The notes under the pieces were generated by a model. That model was not told where the DNA came from and did not search any database. It saw only the letters and a list, made by a program, of their open reading frames with translations. A DNA stretch of 6,761 bases from Pseudomonadota bacterium. GTDB lineage: Bacteria; Pseudomonadota; Alphaproteobacteria; Rhizobiales; Rhizobiaceae. Location of the stretch: NCBI GenBank assembly GCA_003242525.1, contig QGUU01000136.1, positions 1 through 6,761 on the forward strand. Reading direction: 5' to 3'. The position numbers and the translations under genes were made by a program. This document shows positions 1-6,761 of this stretch, piece after piece (position 1 is the first letter of the stretch; the number at the start of each line of letters is the position of its first letter).

Positions 1-16
1 CAAGTGGGAGAAGGCC

Positions 17-1003
17 ATGTTCCGCTGGGGTGTTCTGTCGACCGCCAAGATTGCGCGAGAGCAATTGCTGCCAGCCATTACCAATGCGGAAAATGGTGTG
101 CTGACGGCTGTCGCCAGCCGCGACCTTGCCAGGGCCCGGGCGCTGGCCGACCGTTTCGGCGCGCCGCACGCCTTCGGCTCCTACGAGGAATTGCTGGCTT
201 CCGACGCGGTGGACGGGGTCTACATCCCGCTGCCGACGGCGCAGCATGTCGAATGGGCCGCGAAGGCCATCGAGGCCGGCAAGCACGTGCTGGTGGAGAA
301 GCCGCTGGCTTTGAAGGCGCGCGATATTGAGCCCCTGGTCCGCCTGCGCGATGAAAGGAAGGTGCTCGTTTGCGAAGCCTTCATGGTCGTCCACCATCCG
401 CAATGGATCAAGGTGCGCGATCTCGTGCAGGACGGGGCCATCGGCCGCCTCCGGCACGTGCAAGGCGCCTTCAGCTACTACAATGTCGACCCCGACAACA
501 TGCGCAACCGGCTGGACCTTGGCGGGGGCGCGCTGCCTGACATCGGCGTCTATCCAACCGTCACGACCCGCTTTGTTACGGGCAGGGAGCCCATGCGAGT
601 TCAGGCTACCATAGAGCGGGACAAAACCTTCGGAACCGACATCTATTCCTCCGTCCGCGCCGATTTCGGCGAATTCGAACTGTCCTTCTATCTCTCCACC
701 CAGATGGCGGCCCGGCAGATCATGGTGTTCCATGGCGACAGGGGCTTCATCGAGGTCGCCTCGCCCTTCAACGCCGGGCTGTACGACGACCAGCGCGTCA
801 CGCTTCACAACCAGAACCATTCCCAGGCCGAGGTGTTCCGCTTTCCGGCGGCGCAGCAATACAGGCTGCAGGTCGAGGCCTTTGCACGCGCGGCGAGGGG
901 CGGCGGCGACCGCGTCTTCACGCTGGAGGAGTCGATTCTGAATCAGAAGGTCATCGACGCCATCTTCCGGGCCGGCGACCGGGAAGGCTGGGAGGCAGTC
1001 TGA
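17..1003 (+). CDS. Gfo/Idh/MocA-family NAD(P)-dependent oxidoreductase
   Basis: This 328-residue cytoplasmic protein has the layout of a Gfo/Idh/MocA sugar or dihydrodiol dehydrogenase. An N-terminal Rossmann segment ([10 protein letters not shown], residues 4-13) is followed by the diagnostic EKP motif at 94-96, whose lysine is the usual catalytic residue. EAFM lies at 120-123 and [12 protein letters not shown] at 169-180 in the C-terminal substrate domain. The EAFM and LSTAKI variants resemble the dimeric dihydrodiol dehydrogenase / NADP-xylose dehydrogenase subgroup, but the substrate cannot be read from sequence. The length is normal for the family. The ATG at 17 is chosen because GGAG at 7-10 sits 6 nt upstream and the Rossmann strand begins right after it. 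An intergenic gap of 207 nt separates it from dnaK, and no clear terminator is visible between them. Family assignment is secure; the exact reaction is unknown. Confidence 0.92.
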   Translation: MFRWGVLSTAKIAREQLLPAITNAENGVLTAVASRDLARARALADRFGAPHAFGSYEELLASDAVDGVYIPLPTAQHVEWAAKAIEAGKHVLVEKPLALKARDIEPLVRLRDERKVLVCEAFMVVHHPQWIKVRDLVQDGAIGRLRHVQGAFSYYNVDPDNMRNRLDLGGGALPDIGVYPTVTTRFVTGREPMRVQATIERDKTFGTDIYSSVRADFGEFELSFYLSTQMAARQIMVFHGDRGFIEVASPFNAGLYDDQRVTLHNQNHSQAEVFRFPAAQQYRLQVEAFARAARGGGDRVFTLEESILNQKVIDAIFRAGDREGWEAV

Positions 1004-1059
1004 ACAGGAGCGGCCTTTACCGGCATGAAATGTCGCGGCTGAAACCCCATCCGCACGTG

Positions 1060-1091
1060 CTTGCGCTCCGAAAGGCCTATTCTTATATACG
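1060..1091 (+). promoter_or_regulatory. RpoH (sigma-32) heat-shock promoter of dnaK
   Basis: CTTG at 1060-1063 is followed by an 18-nt spacer and CTTATATACG at 1082-1091. This fits every fixed position of the published alphaproteobacterial heat-shock promoter consensus, CTTG-N17/18-CYTATNTNNG. Transcription would start near 1097, giving a dnaK leader of about 110 nt. No CIRCE element (the HrcA operator) is visible between 1004 and 1210, so control by RpoH rather than by HrcA is inferred for dnaK. Confidence 0.82.
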
Positions 1092-1175
1092 CCGCACACT
1101 CGCGAGACCCGCGCGAAGCTGCGGTTGTGCGCGAATTCTTATGAACAGGGGCTTTCGCCGGAACGCCTGACAGGG

Positions 1176-1200
1176 TCCTTGAAAGCCTGCTTGAAGGAGA
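1176..1200 (+). promoter_or_regulatory. Candidate hairpin masking the dnaK ribosome binding site
   Basis: The dnaK Shine-Dalgarno sequence GAAGGAGA lies at 1193-1200. TCCTT at 1176-1180 is the exact reverse complement of AAGGA at 1194-1198. Inside it, AAG at 1183-1185 can pair with CTT at 1190-1192 around a CCTG loop. The result is a short, weak stem with an internal loop that would cover the core of the ribosome binding site. Weak stems of this kind over the Shine-Dalgarno are the principle of RNA thermometers, but it matches neither the ROSE nor the fourU type. The pairing is visible; a role in regulation is inference. Confidence 0.3.
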
Positions 1201-1210
1201 GAATGAGCAA

Positions 1211-3121
<1,911 letters not shown>

Positions 3122-3141
3122 GATCCCCGCACTGGAACCTG

Positions 3142-3172
3142 AAGGCCCGGCCTTGCGCCGGGCCTTTTCTTT
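3142..3172 (+). terminator. Intrinsic terminator after dnaK
   Basis: A perfect 10-bp stem (AAGGCCCGGC at 3142-3151 with GCCGGGCCTT at 3157-3166) has a 5-nt loop, CTTGC, and runs into the T-rich tract TTTTCTTT at 3165-3172. This is a textbook rho-independent terminator 20 nt after the dnaK stop. It should end most dnaK transcripts before the acyltransferase and dnaJ. Confidence 0.93.
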
Positions 3173-3213
3173 GGCAGTCCGCGCCCTGACCCCGCCAGGC
3201 GCTGATAGACCGC

Positions 3214-3225
3214 GTTAAGCTTAAC
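3214..3225. promoter_or_regulatory. 12-bp perfect palindrome, possible operator
   Basis: GTTAAGCTTAAC is a perfect 12-bp palindrome in the spacer between the dnaK terminator and the acyltransferase, centred about 68 nt before the start codon. It is A+T-rich against a G+C-rich background, as protein-binding sites often are. It does not fit the CtrA spacing TTAA-N7-TTAA, because the two TTAA halves are only 2 nt apart. No regulator is assigned. Confidence 0.3.
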
Positions 3226-3241
3226 TTCCGCTTTCCGCCAA

Positions 3242-3276
3242 AAACAGGCAGCTCGATGCTAAACATGGGCCTGTTT
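3242..3276 (+). repeat. Inverted repeat in the acyltransferase leader
   Basis: AAACAGGC at 3242-3249 and GCCTGTTT at 3269-3276 form an 8-bp perfect inverted repeat around a 19-nt loop. It ends 11 nt before the acyltransferase start codon. There is no long T tract after it, so it is not a convincing terminator. It could be an operator or an RNA hairpin that affects translation of the acyltransferase. The symmetry is seen; the function is unknown. Confidence 0.35.
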
Positions 3277-3287
3277 GATGGTGGGGA

Positions 3288-4412
3288 ATGATGCCACTGC
3301 ATTTTCGTAGTCTTGGGTTCTGGCGCGTTGCCGCGGCCATGCTGGTGATGACCTTTCACTATCTGGTCTACGGGCCCGCCAGCGGCTTCGAGGCCGCGCA
3401 GCGCATGCGCGTGCTGATGCCGTTGCTCGACATGTTCATGATGATTTCCGGCTTCCTCATCATGTATCGCTACGCCGACCGCCTGGTTGCGGAGCCGGGC
3501 AGTTATCGGCGTTTCCTCGTGCGACGGCTTGCCCGGTTCTATCCGCTTTACCTGCTGACATTGCTCTATTTCGTGGCGGTAGGAGTCGCCGTTCATCTCG
3601 GCTTCGTCGGCTCGACCGCAGACGGCCGCTACGACTGGTCGACGCTTCTTGCCAATGTCCTGCTCATCCAGGGCTGGGGTTTCACCGACACGCTCACCTT
3701 CAATTACGTGGCATGGACCCTGTCGGCGGAATGGTTCTGCTATCTCACCCTGCCTATTGTCGTGTTCGCCCACCGCTGCTTCGGCATTATGGGCCTGGCC
3801 GGAATGATCGTCCTCTCCTGCGGGCTGCTGGAGCTGATGGTCGCGACGGGCATCATGCCGTTCAAGAGCTGGATGGAGGCGGACACCTGGGGCGCCTACC
3901 GCGCCTTCGCCAACTTCGTCATCGGGGCCCTTGTGGCCGTTCTGGTTCGCGACAGCCCCCTGCGGCTGACCAGCATCGTGCCCGGATGGTTCTTGTTCGG
4001 CACCACGTGCCTGCTGATGTGGAACGGCTTGGGCGGCTATCCGGCCCTGGCATTGCTTGCCGTCTCGATCTTTCTCGTCGCGCTGGCCGAACGCAACGAC
4101 CAGGAAGCCACGCGTCTCCTGAAGCCCTTCGATCCTGTCGCCAATGCTTCCTTCAGCATTTACCTGATCCATCCCGTAGTGGCGTCGCTTCTCCTCGGCA
4201 TCGTCTGGCGCCGTGTCCTCGGTCCGTTGGACGTTGTGGATTTTTACGTCTTCTGGCTGGTGCCCATGGCGCTGACGGTGGTGCTGGCGCTCCTGTCCGT
4301 GCGCTACTTCGAGACGCCGGTGGCCAAGGTGCTCAACGAGCGTTTCGGCGCGGTCTCCGCCTCGTGGAAGGCCGGATCCGGCTCGCTGGCAACGGCAAGA
4401 TCGCCCCGGTAA
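3288..4412 (+). CDS. Membrane acyltransferase, acyltransferase-3 (OafA/ExoZ-like) family
   Basis: This 374-residue inner-membrane protein has the hallmarks of acyltransferase-3 enzymes, which O-acylate sugars of lipopolysaccharide, exopolysaccharide or Nod factors. The first membrane helix holds the R-X10-H motif (R13, H24). SGF follows at 54-56, the basic RRLARFYP at 79-86 and WTLSAEWFCY at 143-152 with the conserved glutamate E148. Near the C-terminus are SIYLIHP at 290-296 and RYFETPV at 339-345. About ten hydrophobic segments are visible, and the last ~25 residues are polar and probably disordered. Two adjacent ATGs (3288, 3291) are possible starts. An in-frame TGA at 3276-3278 blocks any earlier one, and the Shine-Dalgarno (GGGGA, 3283-3287) is too close to be ideal. 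It lies between dnaK and dnaJ, an unexpected place. No mobile-element traces flank it. The acceptor is unknown. Confidence 0.9.
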   Translation: MMPLHFRSLGFWRVAAAMLVMTFHYLVYGPASGFEAAQRMRVLMPLLDMFMMISGFLIMYRYADRLVAEPGSYRRFLVRRLARFYPLYLLTLLYFVAVGVAVHLGFVGSTADGRYDWSTLLANVLLIQGWGFTDTLTFNYVAWTLSAEWFCYLTLPIVVFAHRCFGIMGLAGMIVLSCGLLELMVATGIMPFKSWMEADTWGAYRAFANFVIGALVAVLVRDSPLRLTSIVPGWFLFGTTCLLMWNGLGGYPALALLAVSIFLVALAERNDQEATRLLKPFDPVANASFSIYLIHPVVASLLLGIVWRRVLGPLDVVDFYVFWLVPMALTVVLALLSVRYFETPVAKVLNERFGAVSASWKAGSGSLATARSPR

Positions 4413-4448
4413 ACCGCAAAGTCGCGAAAAAAAGCTGCCCAATCCCCG

Positions 4449-4510
4449 CTGGCTATGGCATTGCGTGCTGCGACTTACTAAATCGAGGGCTCGACAGCCA
4501 GGCGCGATTT
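4449..4510. repeat. Overlapping inverted repeats upstream of dnaJ
   Basis: The 135-nt spacer before dnaJ contains three overlapping dyads. CTGGCT (4449-4454) pairs with AGCCAG (4496-4501), TCGAG (4483-4487) with CTCGA (4490-4494), and AAATCG (4480-4485) with CGATTT (4505-4510). They cannot all form at once, so alternative leader structures are possible. No T tract follows, so this is not a standard terminator. No RpoH-type or convincing sigma-70 promoter was found in the spacer. Chance pairing in a G+C-rich spacer is a real alternative. Confidence 0.25.
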
Positions 4511-4547
4511 CGTTGACGGGGCCTGCGGAATTGACAGCGAAGACACG

Positions 4548-5675
4548 ATGAAGGCTGATTTCTATGAGACGCTGGGCGTCAGCAGGGGTGCCGACGAGAA
4601 GGAACTGAAGGCAGCGTTTCGAAAGCTTGCCATGAAGTTCCATCCGGATCGCAATCCCGGCGACCAGACTTGCGAACAGAAGTTCAAGGAAATCAACGAG
4701 GCCTATGAGTGCCTCAAGGACCCGCAGAAGCGTGCGGCCTATGACCGCTTTGGTCATGCAGCCTTCGAGCAGGGCGGGATGAACGGTGCTGCCCACGGCT
4801 TTGCCGCAGGCGGGTTCGCAGACATATTCGAGGATATTTTCGGTGACATGATGGGCGGCCGTCGCCGCTCTTCCGGCGGGCGCGAGCGTGGCGCCGATCT
4901 TCGCTACAATATGGAGATTACACTGGAGGAGGCCTATACGGGCAAGACGGCGCAGATTCGCGTTCCGGCGTCGGTTTCCTGCGGGGAGTGTTCGGGCACA
5001 GGCGCGAAGCCCGGCACCCAGCCCGTCACCTGTTCCATGTGCCACGGCCACGGCAAGGTACGCGCCACGCAGGGCTTCTTCTCGATCGAGCGCACCTGCC
5101 CGCAGTGCCAGGGTCGCGGCCAGACGATCAAGGACCCCTGCTCGAAATGCTCTGGCGAGGGCCGCGTTACTGAGGAGCGCTCGCTCTCCGTCAACATCCC
5201 TGCGGGGATTGAGGACGGCACCCGCATCCGCCTCGCAAATGAAGGCGAGGCCGGGCTGCGCGGCGGTCCGCCAGGCGACCTTTACATTTTCCTGTCGGTC
5301 AAGCCGCATGAGTTCTTCCAGCGCGACGGCGCCGACCTCTACTGCAAGGTGCCGATTTCGATGACGACGGCAGCCCTTGGCGGCTCCTTCGAAGTTGCAA
5401 CGCTTGATGGTACCCAGACCCGTGTGAAGGTGCCCGAAGGTACGCAGAGCGGTCGCCAGTTCCGCCTGAGGGGGAAGGGCATGCCGGTGCTGCGCCAGCC
5501 GCAAGTGGGCGACCTGTATATCCAAACCGTCGTGGAGACGCCGCAAAACCTTTCCCGGCGGCAGCGTGAGTTGCTGGAGGAGTTCGAGCGGCTCTCCTCG
5601 AAGGAGAACTCACCCCAGTCGAGCGGCTTTTTCAGCCGCATGAAGGATTTCTTCGAGTCGTTCGGCGAGAACTGA
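4548..5675 (+). CDS. dnaJ: Co-chaperone DnaJ (Hsp40, type I)
   Basis: DnaJ captures unfolded proteins, hands them to DnaK and stimulates its ATPase. The 375-residue protein is a complete type I Hsp40. The J domain covers about residues 1-70, with HPD at 32-34. A glycine/phenylalanine-containing linker runs from about 73 to 112. The zinc domain has four CxxCxGxG repeats starting at 145, 162, 184 and 198, all intact. The C-terminal substrate and dimerisation domains follow. The start at 4548 is fixed by [11 protein letters not shown], which matches rhizobial DnaJ. The Shine-Dalgarno is poor (only GCGAAGA at 4537-4543), odd for a housekeeping chaperone. It lies 135 nt after the acyltransferase with no terminator seen between them, so read-through from that gene is possible. 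A likely terminator follows. Confidence 0.98.
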   Translation: MKADFYETLGVSRGADEKELKAAFRKLAMKFHPDRNPGDQTCEQKFKEINEAYECLKDPQKRAAYDRFGHAAFEQGGMNGAAHGFAAGGFADIFEDIFGDMMGGRRRSSGGRERGADLRYNMEITLEEAYTGKTAQIRVPASVSCGECSGTGAKPGTQPVTCSMCHGHGKVRATQGFFSIERTCPQCQGRGQTIKDPCSKCSGEGRVTEERSLSVNIPAGIEDGTRIRLANEGEAGLRGGPPGDLYIFLSVKPHEFFQRDGADLYCKVPISMTTAALGGSFEVATLDGTQTRVKVPEGTQSGRQFRLRGKGMPVLRQPQVGDLYIQTVVETPQNLSRRQRELLEEFERLSSKENSPQSSGFFSRMKDFFESFGEN

Positions 5676-5686
5676 CGGGAACGGCC

Positions 5687-5716
5687 AAGGTCTCGCTGGC
5701 GACCTTTTGCGTTTTT
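5687..5716 (+). terminator. Probable intrinsic terminator after dnaJ
   Basis: AAGGTC at 5687-5692 pairs with GACCTT at 5701-5706 around an 8-nt loop, followed by a T-rich stretch to 5716 that is interrupted by GCG. It starts 11 nt after the dnaJ stop, a typical position. The stem is only 6 bp, so termination may be partial and some transcript may continue into pmtA. Confidence 0.6.
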
Positions 5717-5766
5717 GTTCTGTTGTTAGTCGCGTTTGAGCTATTAGATAGCACAGGGGGCGCACT

Positions 5767-5773
5767 GGAGGAG
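5767..5773 (+). promoter_or_regulatory. Ribosome binding site that fixes the pmtA start
   Basis: GGAGGAG is a near-perfect Shine-Dalgarno. It lies 6 nt before the ATG at 5780 but touches the ATG at 5774, so 5780 is favoured. A TTG at 5723 would extend the frame further upstream, but it lacks a ribosome binding site and its product would start in sequence unlike the family. Confidence 0.75.
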
Positions 5774-5779
5774 ATGCCG

Positions 5780-6385
5780 ATGACCCAGGGTCTCGGATTG
5801 AAGAGGGCGCTCGCTGAAAGATTCCATGACGAGTTGAAGTTCTTCAAGGGCTGGATTCACAGCCCCAAGGCCGTCGGCTCGATCATTCCGACCAGCTCCG
5901 TCACGGCCCGCAAGATGGCAGCAGTCATCAATCCCGCTTCCGGCCTGCCGGTGCTGGAGGTTGGGCCTGGCACGGGGGTCATCACCCGCGCGATCCTGGA
6001 GCGTGGGGTGCGGCCGTCAGATCTCTTTACGGTGGAATATTCTCCCGAATTCGTCCGCCACCTGCGCGGGCTTTATCCGGACGTTCATGTCATCGAGGGC
6101 GATGCCTTCGACCTGCGCTCTGCATTGGCCGATTATCAAGACACGGTCTTCGACTGTGTCATCTCCGGCATTCCATTGCTCAATTTCCCCGCCGCCAGGC
6201 GAGTGGCCTATCTGGAAGGCCTGCTCGACCGCATCCCGCGCGGCCGTCCGGTCATCCAGCTTACCTATGGCCCGATGTCGCCCATCCCGCCGGGCCGCGG
6301 CGACTATCAGGTCGAGCACTTCCGCTTCGTGGTGCGCAATATTCCGCCAACGCAGCTGTGGGTCTACCGGCGCGGCGGGCACTGA
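5780..6385 (+). CDS. pmtA: Phosphatidylethanolamine N-methyltransferase (PmtA, Sinorhizobium type)
   Basis: PmtA uses S-adenosylmethionine to methylate phosphatidylethanolamine three times, giving phosphatidylcholine at the inner membrane. From the ATG at 5780 the protein has 201 residues, close to the usual length of about 200. The N-terminal helix (ERFHDELKFFKGWIHSPKAVG, about 13-33) is followed by SIIPTSS at 34-40. The SAM-binding motif EVGPGTG is at 60-66. SGIPLLNFP and QLTYGPMSPIP come later, and the protein ends RNIPPTQLWVYRR. This set fits the soluble, Sinorhizobium-type enzyme rather than the membrane-spanning eukaryotic type. A close relative is the rRNA adenine dimethylase fold, but SIIPTSS and the short length favour PmtA. 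It sits 104 nt after dnaJ with a probable terminator between, and 59 nt before the flavoprotein gene, with which it could share a transcript. Confidence 0.87.
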   Translation: MTQGLGLKRALAERFHDELKFFKGWIHSPKAVGSIIPTSSVTARKMAAVINPASGLPVLEVGPGTGVITRAILERGVRPSDLFTVEYSPEFVRHLRGLYPDVHVIEGDAFDLRSALADYQDTVFDCVISGIPLLNFPAARRVAYLEGLLDRIPRGRPVIQLTYGPMSPIPPGRGDYQVEHFRFVVRNIPPTQLWVYRRGGH

Positions 6386-6400
6386 GGCTGCCCGGCCCAA

Positions 6401-6429
6401 CTTGATTCGGTCGGCGCTTCGCCTATAGA
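6401..6429 (+). promoter_or_regulatory. Candidate promoter before the flavoprotein gene
   Basis: TTGATT at 6402-6407 and TATAGA at 6424-6429, 16 nt apart, resemble a sigma-70 promoter. The same bases read as CTTG (6401-6404)-N17-CCTAT (6422-6426), the core of the RpoH consensus, although the later T and G positions do not match. Transcription would start at about 6436, almost on the ribosome binding site (AGGAG, 6435-6439). That leaves hardly any leader and weakens the call. Confidence 0.3.
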
Positions 6430-6444
6430 GAGGCAGGAGCGTCC

Positions 6445-6761
6445 ATGCCGATCATTCCGAAGATTCTCGTATTCGCCGGTTCCGTCAGGTCCGGCGCCTT
6501 CAGCGGCAGGGCCGCCGATGTCGCCCAGAAGACGCTTGCCATGCAAGGCGGGGAAGTGACGCGTATTTCCCTGGCCGACTACCCCCTTCCGATCATGGAT
6601 GAAGATCTCGAACGGGAGCACGGCGTTCCAGAAAATGCCGTGCGTGTTGCCCGCCACATCGCCGCCCATGATGGTGTCCTCATCGCAACGCCCGAATACA
6701 ACGGTTCGATCCCGCCGCTGCTCAAGAACACCGGGAATGGGGTAAGCCGGGCCCACATTAG
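6445..6761 (+). CDS. NADPH-dependent FMN reductase-like flavoprotein (partial, 3' end missing)
   Basis: The first 105 codons are present and the window ends within the gene. The protein starts PKILVFAGSVRSGAFS, with the flavodoxin-like phosphate-binding loop around GSVRSG (12-17). TPEYNGSIPPLLKN at 82-95 is the flavin-contacting segment typical of the NADPH-dependent FMN reductase family (SsuE/ChrR/azoreductase-like). These cytoplasmic enzymes reduce free or bound flavin, quinones, chromate or azo compounds; the true substrate cannot be told. The start at 6445 is supported by AGGAG at 6435-6439, spaced 5 nt. Residues 96-99 read TGNG where relatives usually have an (A/T)IDW-like stretch before the SR that is still present at 101-102, so the last bases may be divergent or misread. 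Family members are usually about 180-200 residues, so roughly half is missing. Confidence 0.85.
   Translation, partial: MPIIPKILVFAGSVRSGAFSGRAADVAQKTLAMQGGEVTRISLADYPLPIMDEDLEREHGVPENAVRVARHIAAHDGVLIATPEYNGSIPPLLKNTGNGVSRAHI

Noticed and set aside
985..1017. AAGGC/GCCTT hairpin around the stop of the oxidoreductase gene as a terminator
   Set aside because: The stem is 5 bp with a loop over 20 nt and no T tract follows.
1178..1195. Two copies of CTTGAA, the extended RpoH -35 box, close to dnaK
   Set aside because: No matching -10 element lies 17-18 nt downstream of either copy. They are better explained as part of the stem around the ribosome binding site.
4371..4382. 12-bp palindrome GCCGGATCCGGC near the end of the acyltransferase gene
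   Set aside because: It is inside the coding sequence, can form only a 4-bp stem with a 4-nt loop, and G+C-rich palindromes of this size are expected by chance here.
3713..4516. Plus-strand 267-codon frame overlapping the acyltransferase
   Set aside because: It is a shifted frame of the acyltransferase, whose own frame holds all the family motifs and membrane helices. This one has no domain and is rich in Arg, Gly and Pro.
5723..5750. TTGTTA-N16-TAGATA as a pmtA promoter within an A+T-richer stretch
   Set aside because: The -10 half matches the sigma-70 consensus at only three of six positions. The A+T richness is partly the T tract of the dnaJ terminator. Too weak to list.
5723..5779. Upstream TTG start for pmtA, adding 19 residues
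   Set aside because: There is no ribosome binding site before 5723, the added residues do not resemble PmtA, and GGAGGAG at 5767-5773 is ideally spaced for the ATG at 5780.

Overview
The window reads as a high-GC chromosomal segment from an alphaproteobacterium, most likely of the Hyphomicrobiales (the rhizobia/Brucella/Mesorhizobium side). Three things point there: the DnaK and DnaJ sequences with rhizobial-type N-termini, a Sinorhizobium-type phosphatidylethanolamine N-methyltransferase (PmtA) next to dnaJ, and a dnaK promoter that fits the alphaproteobacterial RpoH consensus exactly. Genus cannot be fixed by eye. All six genes lie on the + strand. There are no tRNA, rRNA, CRISPR or insertion-sequence signatures.

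Layout: (1) 17-1003, a Gfo/Idh/MocA-family NAD(P)-dependent oxidoreductase. (2) 1004-1210, the dnaK control region, with an RpoH-type promoter at 1060-1091 and a small hairpin that could hide the dnaK ribosome binding site. (3) 1211-3121, dnaK, closed by a strong intrinsic terminator at 3142-3172. (4) 3122-3287, a spacer with two dyad-symmetric elements, followed by a membrane acyltransferase of the acyltransferase-3 family at 3288-4412. (5) 4413-4547, a spacer with overlapping inverted repeats and no convincing promoter or terminator, then dnaJ at 4548-5675 and a probable terminator at 5687-5716. (6) pmtA at 5780-6385. (7) The first 105 codons of an NADPH-dependent FMN reductase-like flavoprotein from 6445, cut by the window end.

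DnaK and DnaJ are partners: DnaJ delivers unfolded substrates and triggers DnaK ATP hydrolysis. In rhizobia they are usually adjacent and share a heat-shock promoter. Here a terminator and an unrelated 1.1-kb envelope-modification gene separate them, so dnaJ probably depends on a different transcript from dnaK. That split is the most noteworthy feature. PmtA makes phosphatidylcholine, a membrane lipid typical of this bacterial group, and the acyltransferase probably modifies a surface glycan, so the block also holds two envelope functions. No plainly novel multi-gene system is visible. The points of interest are in regulation and gene order.
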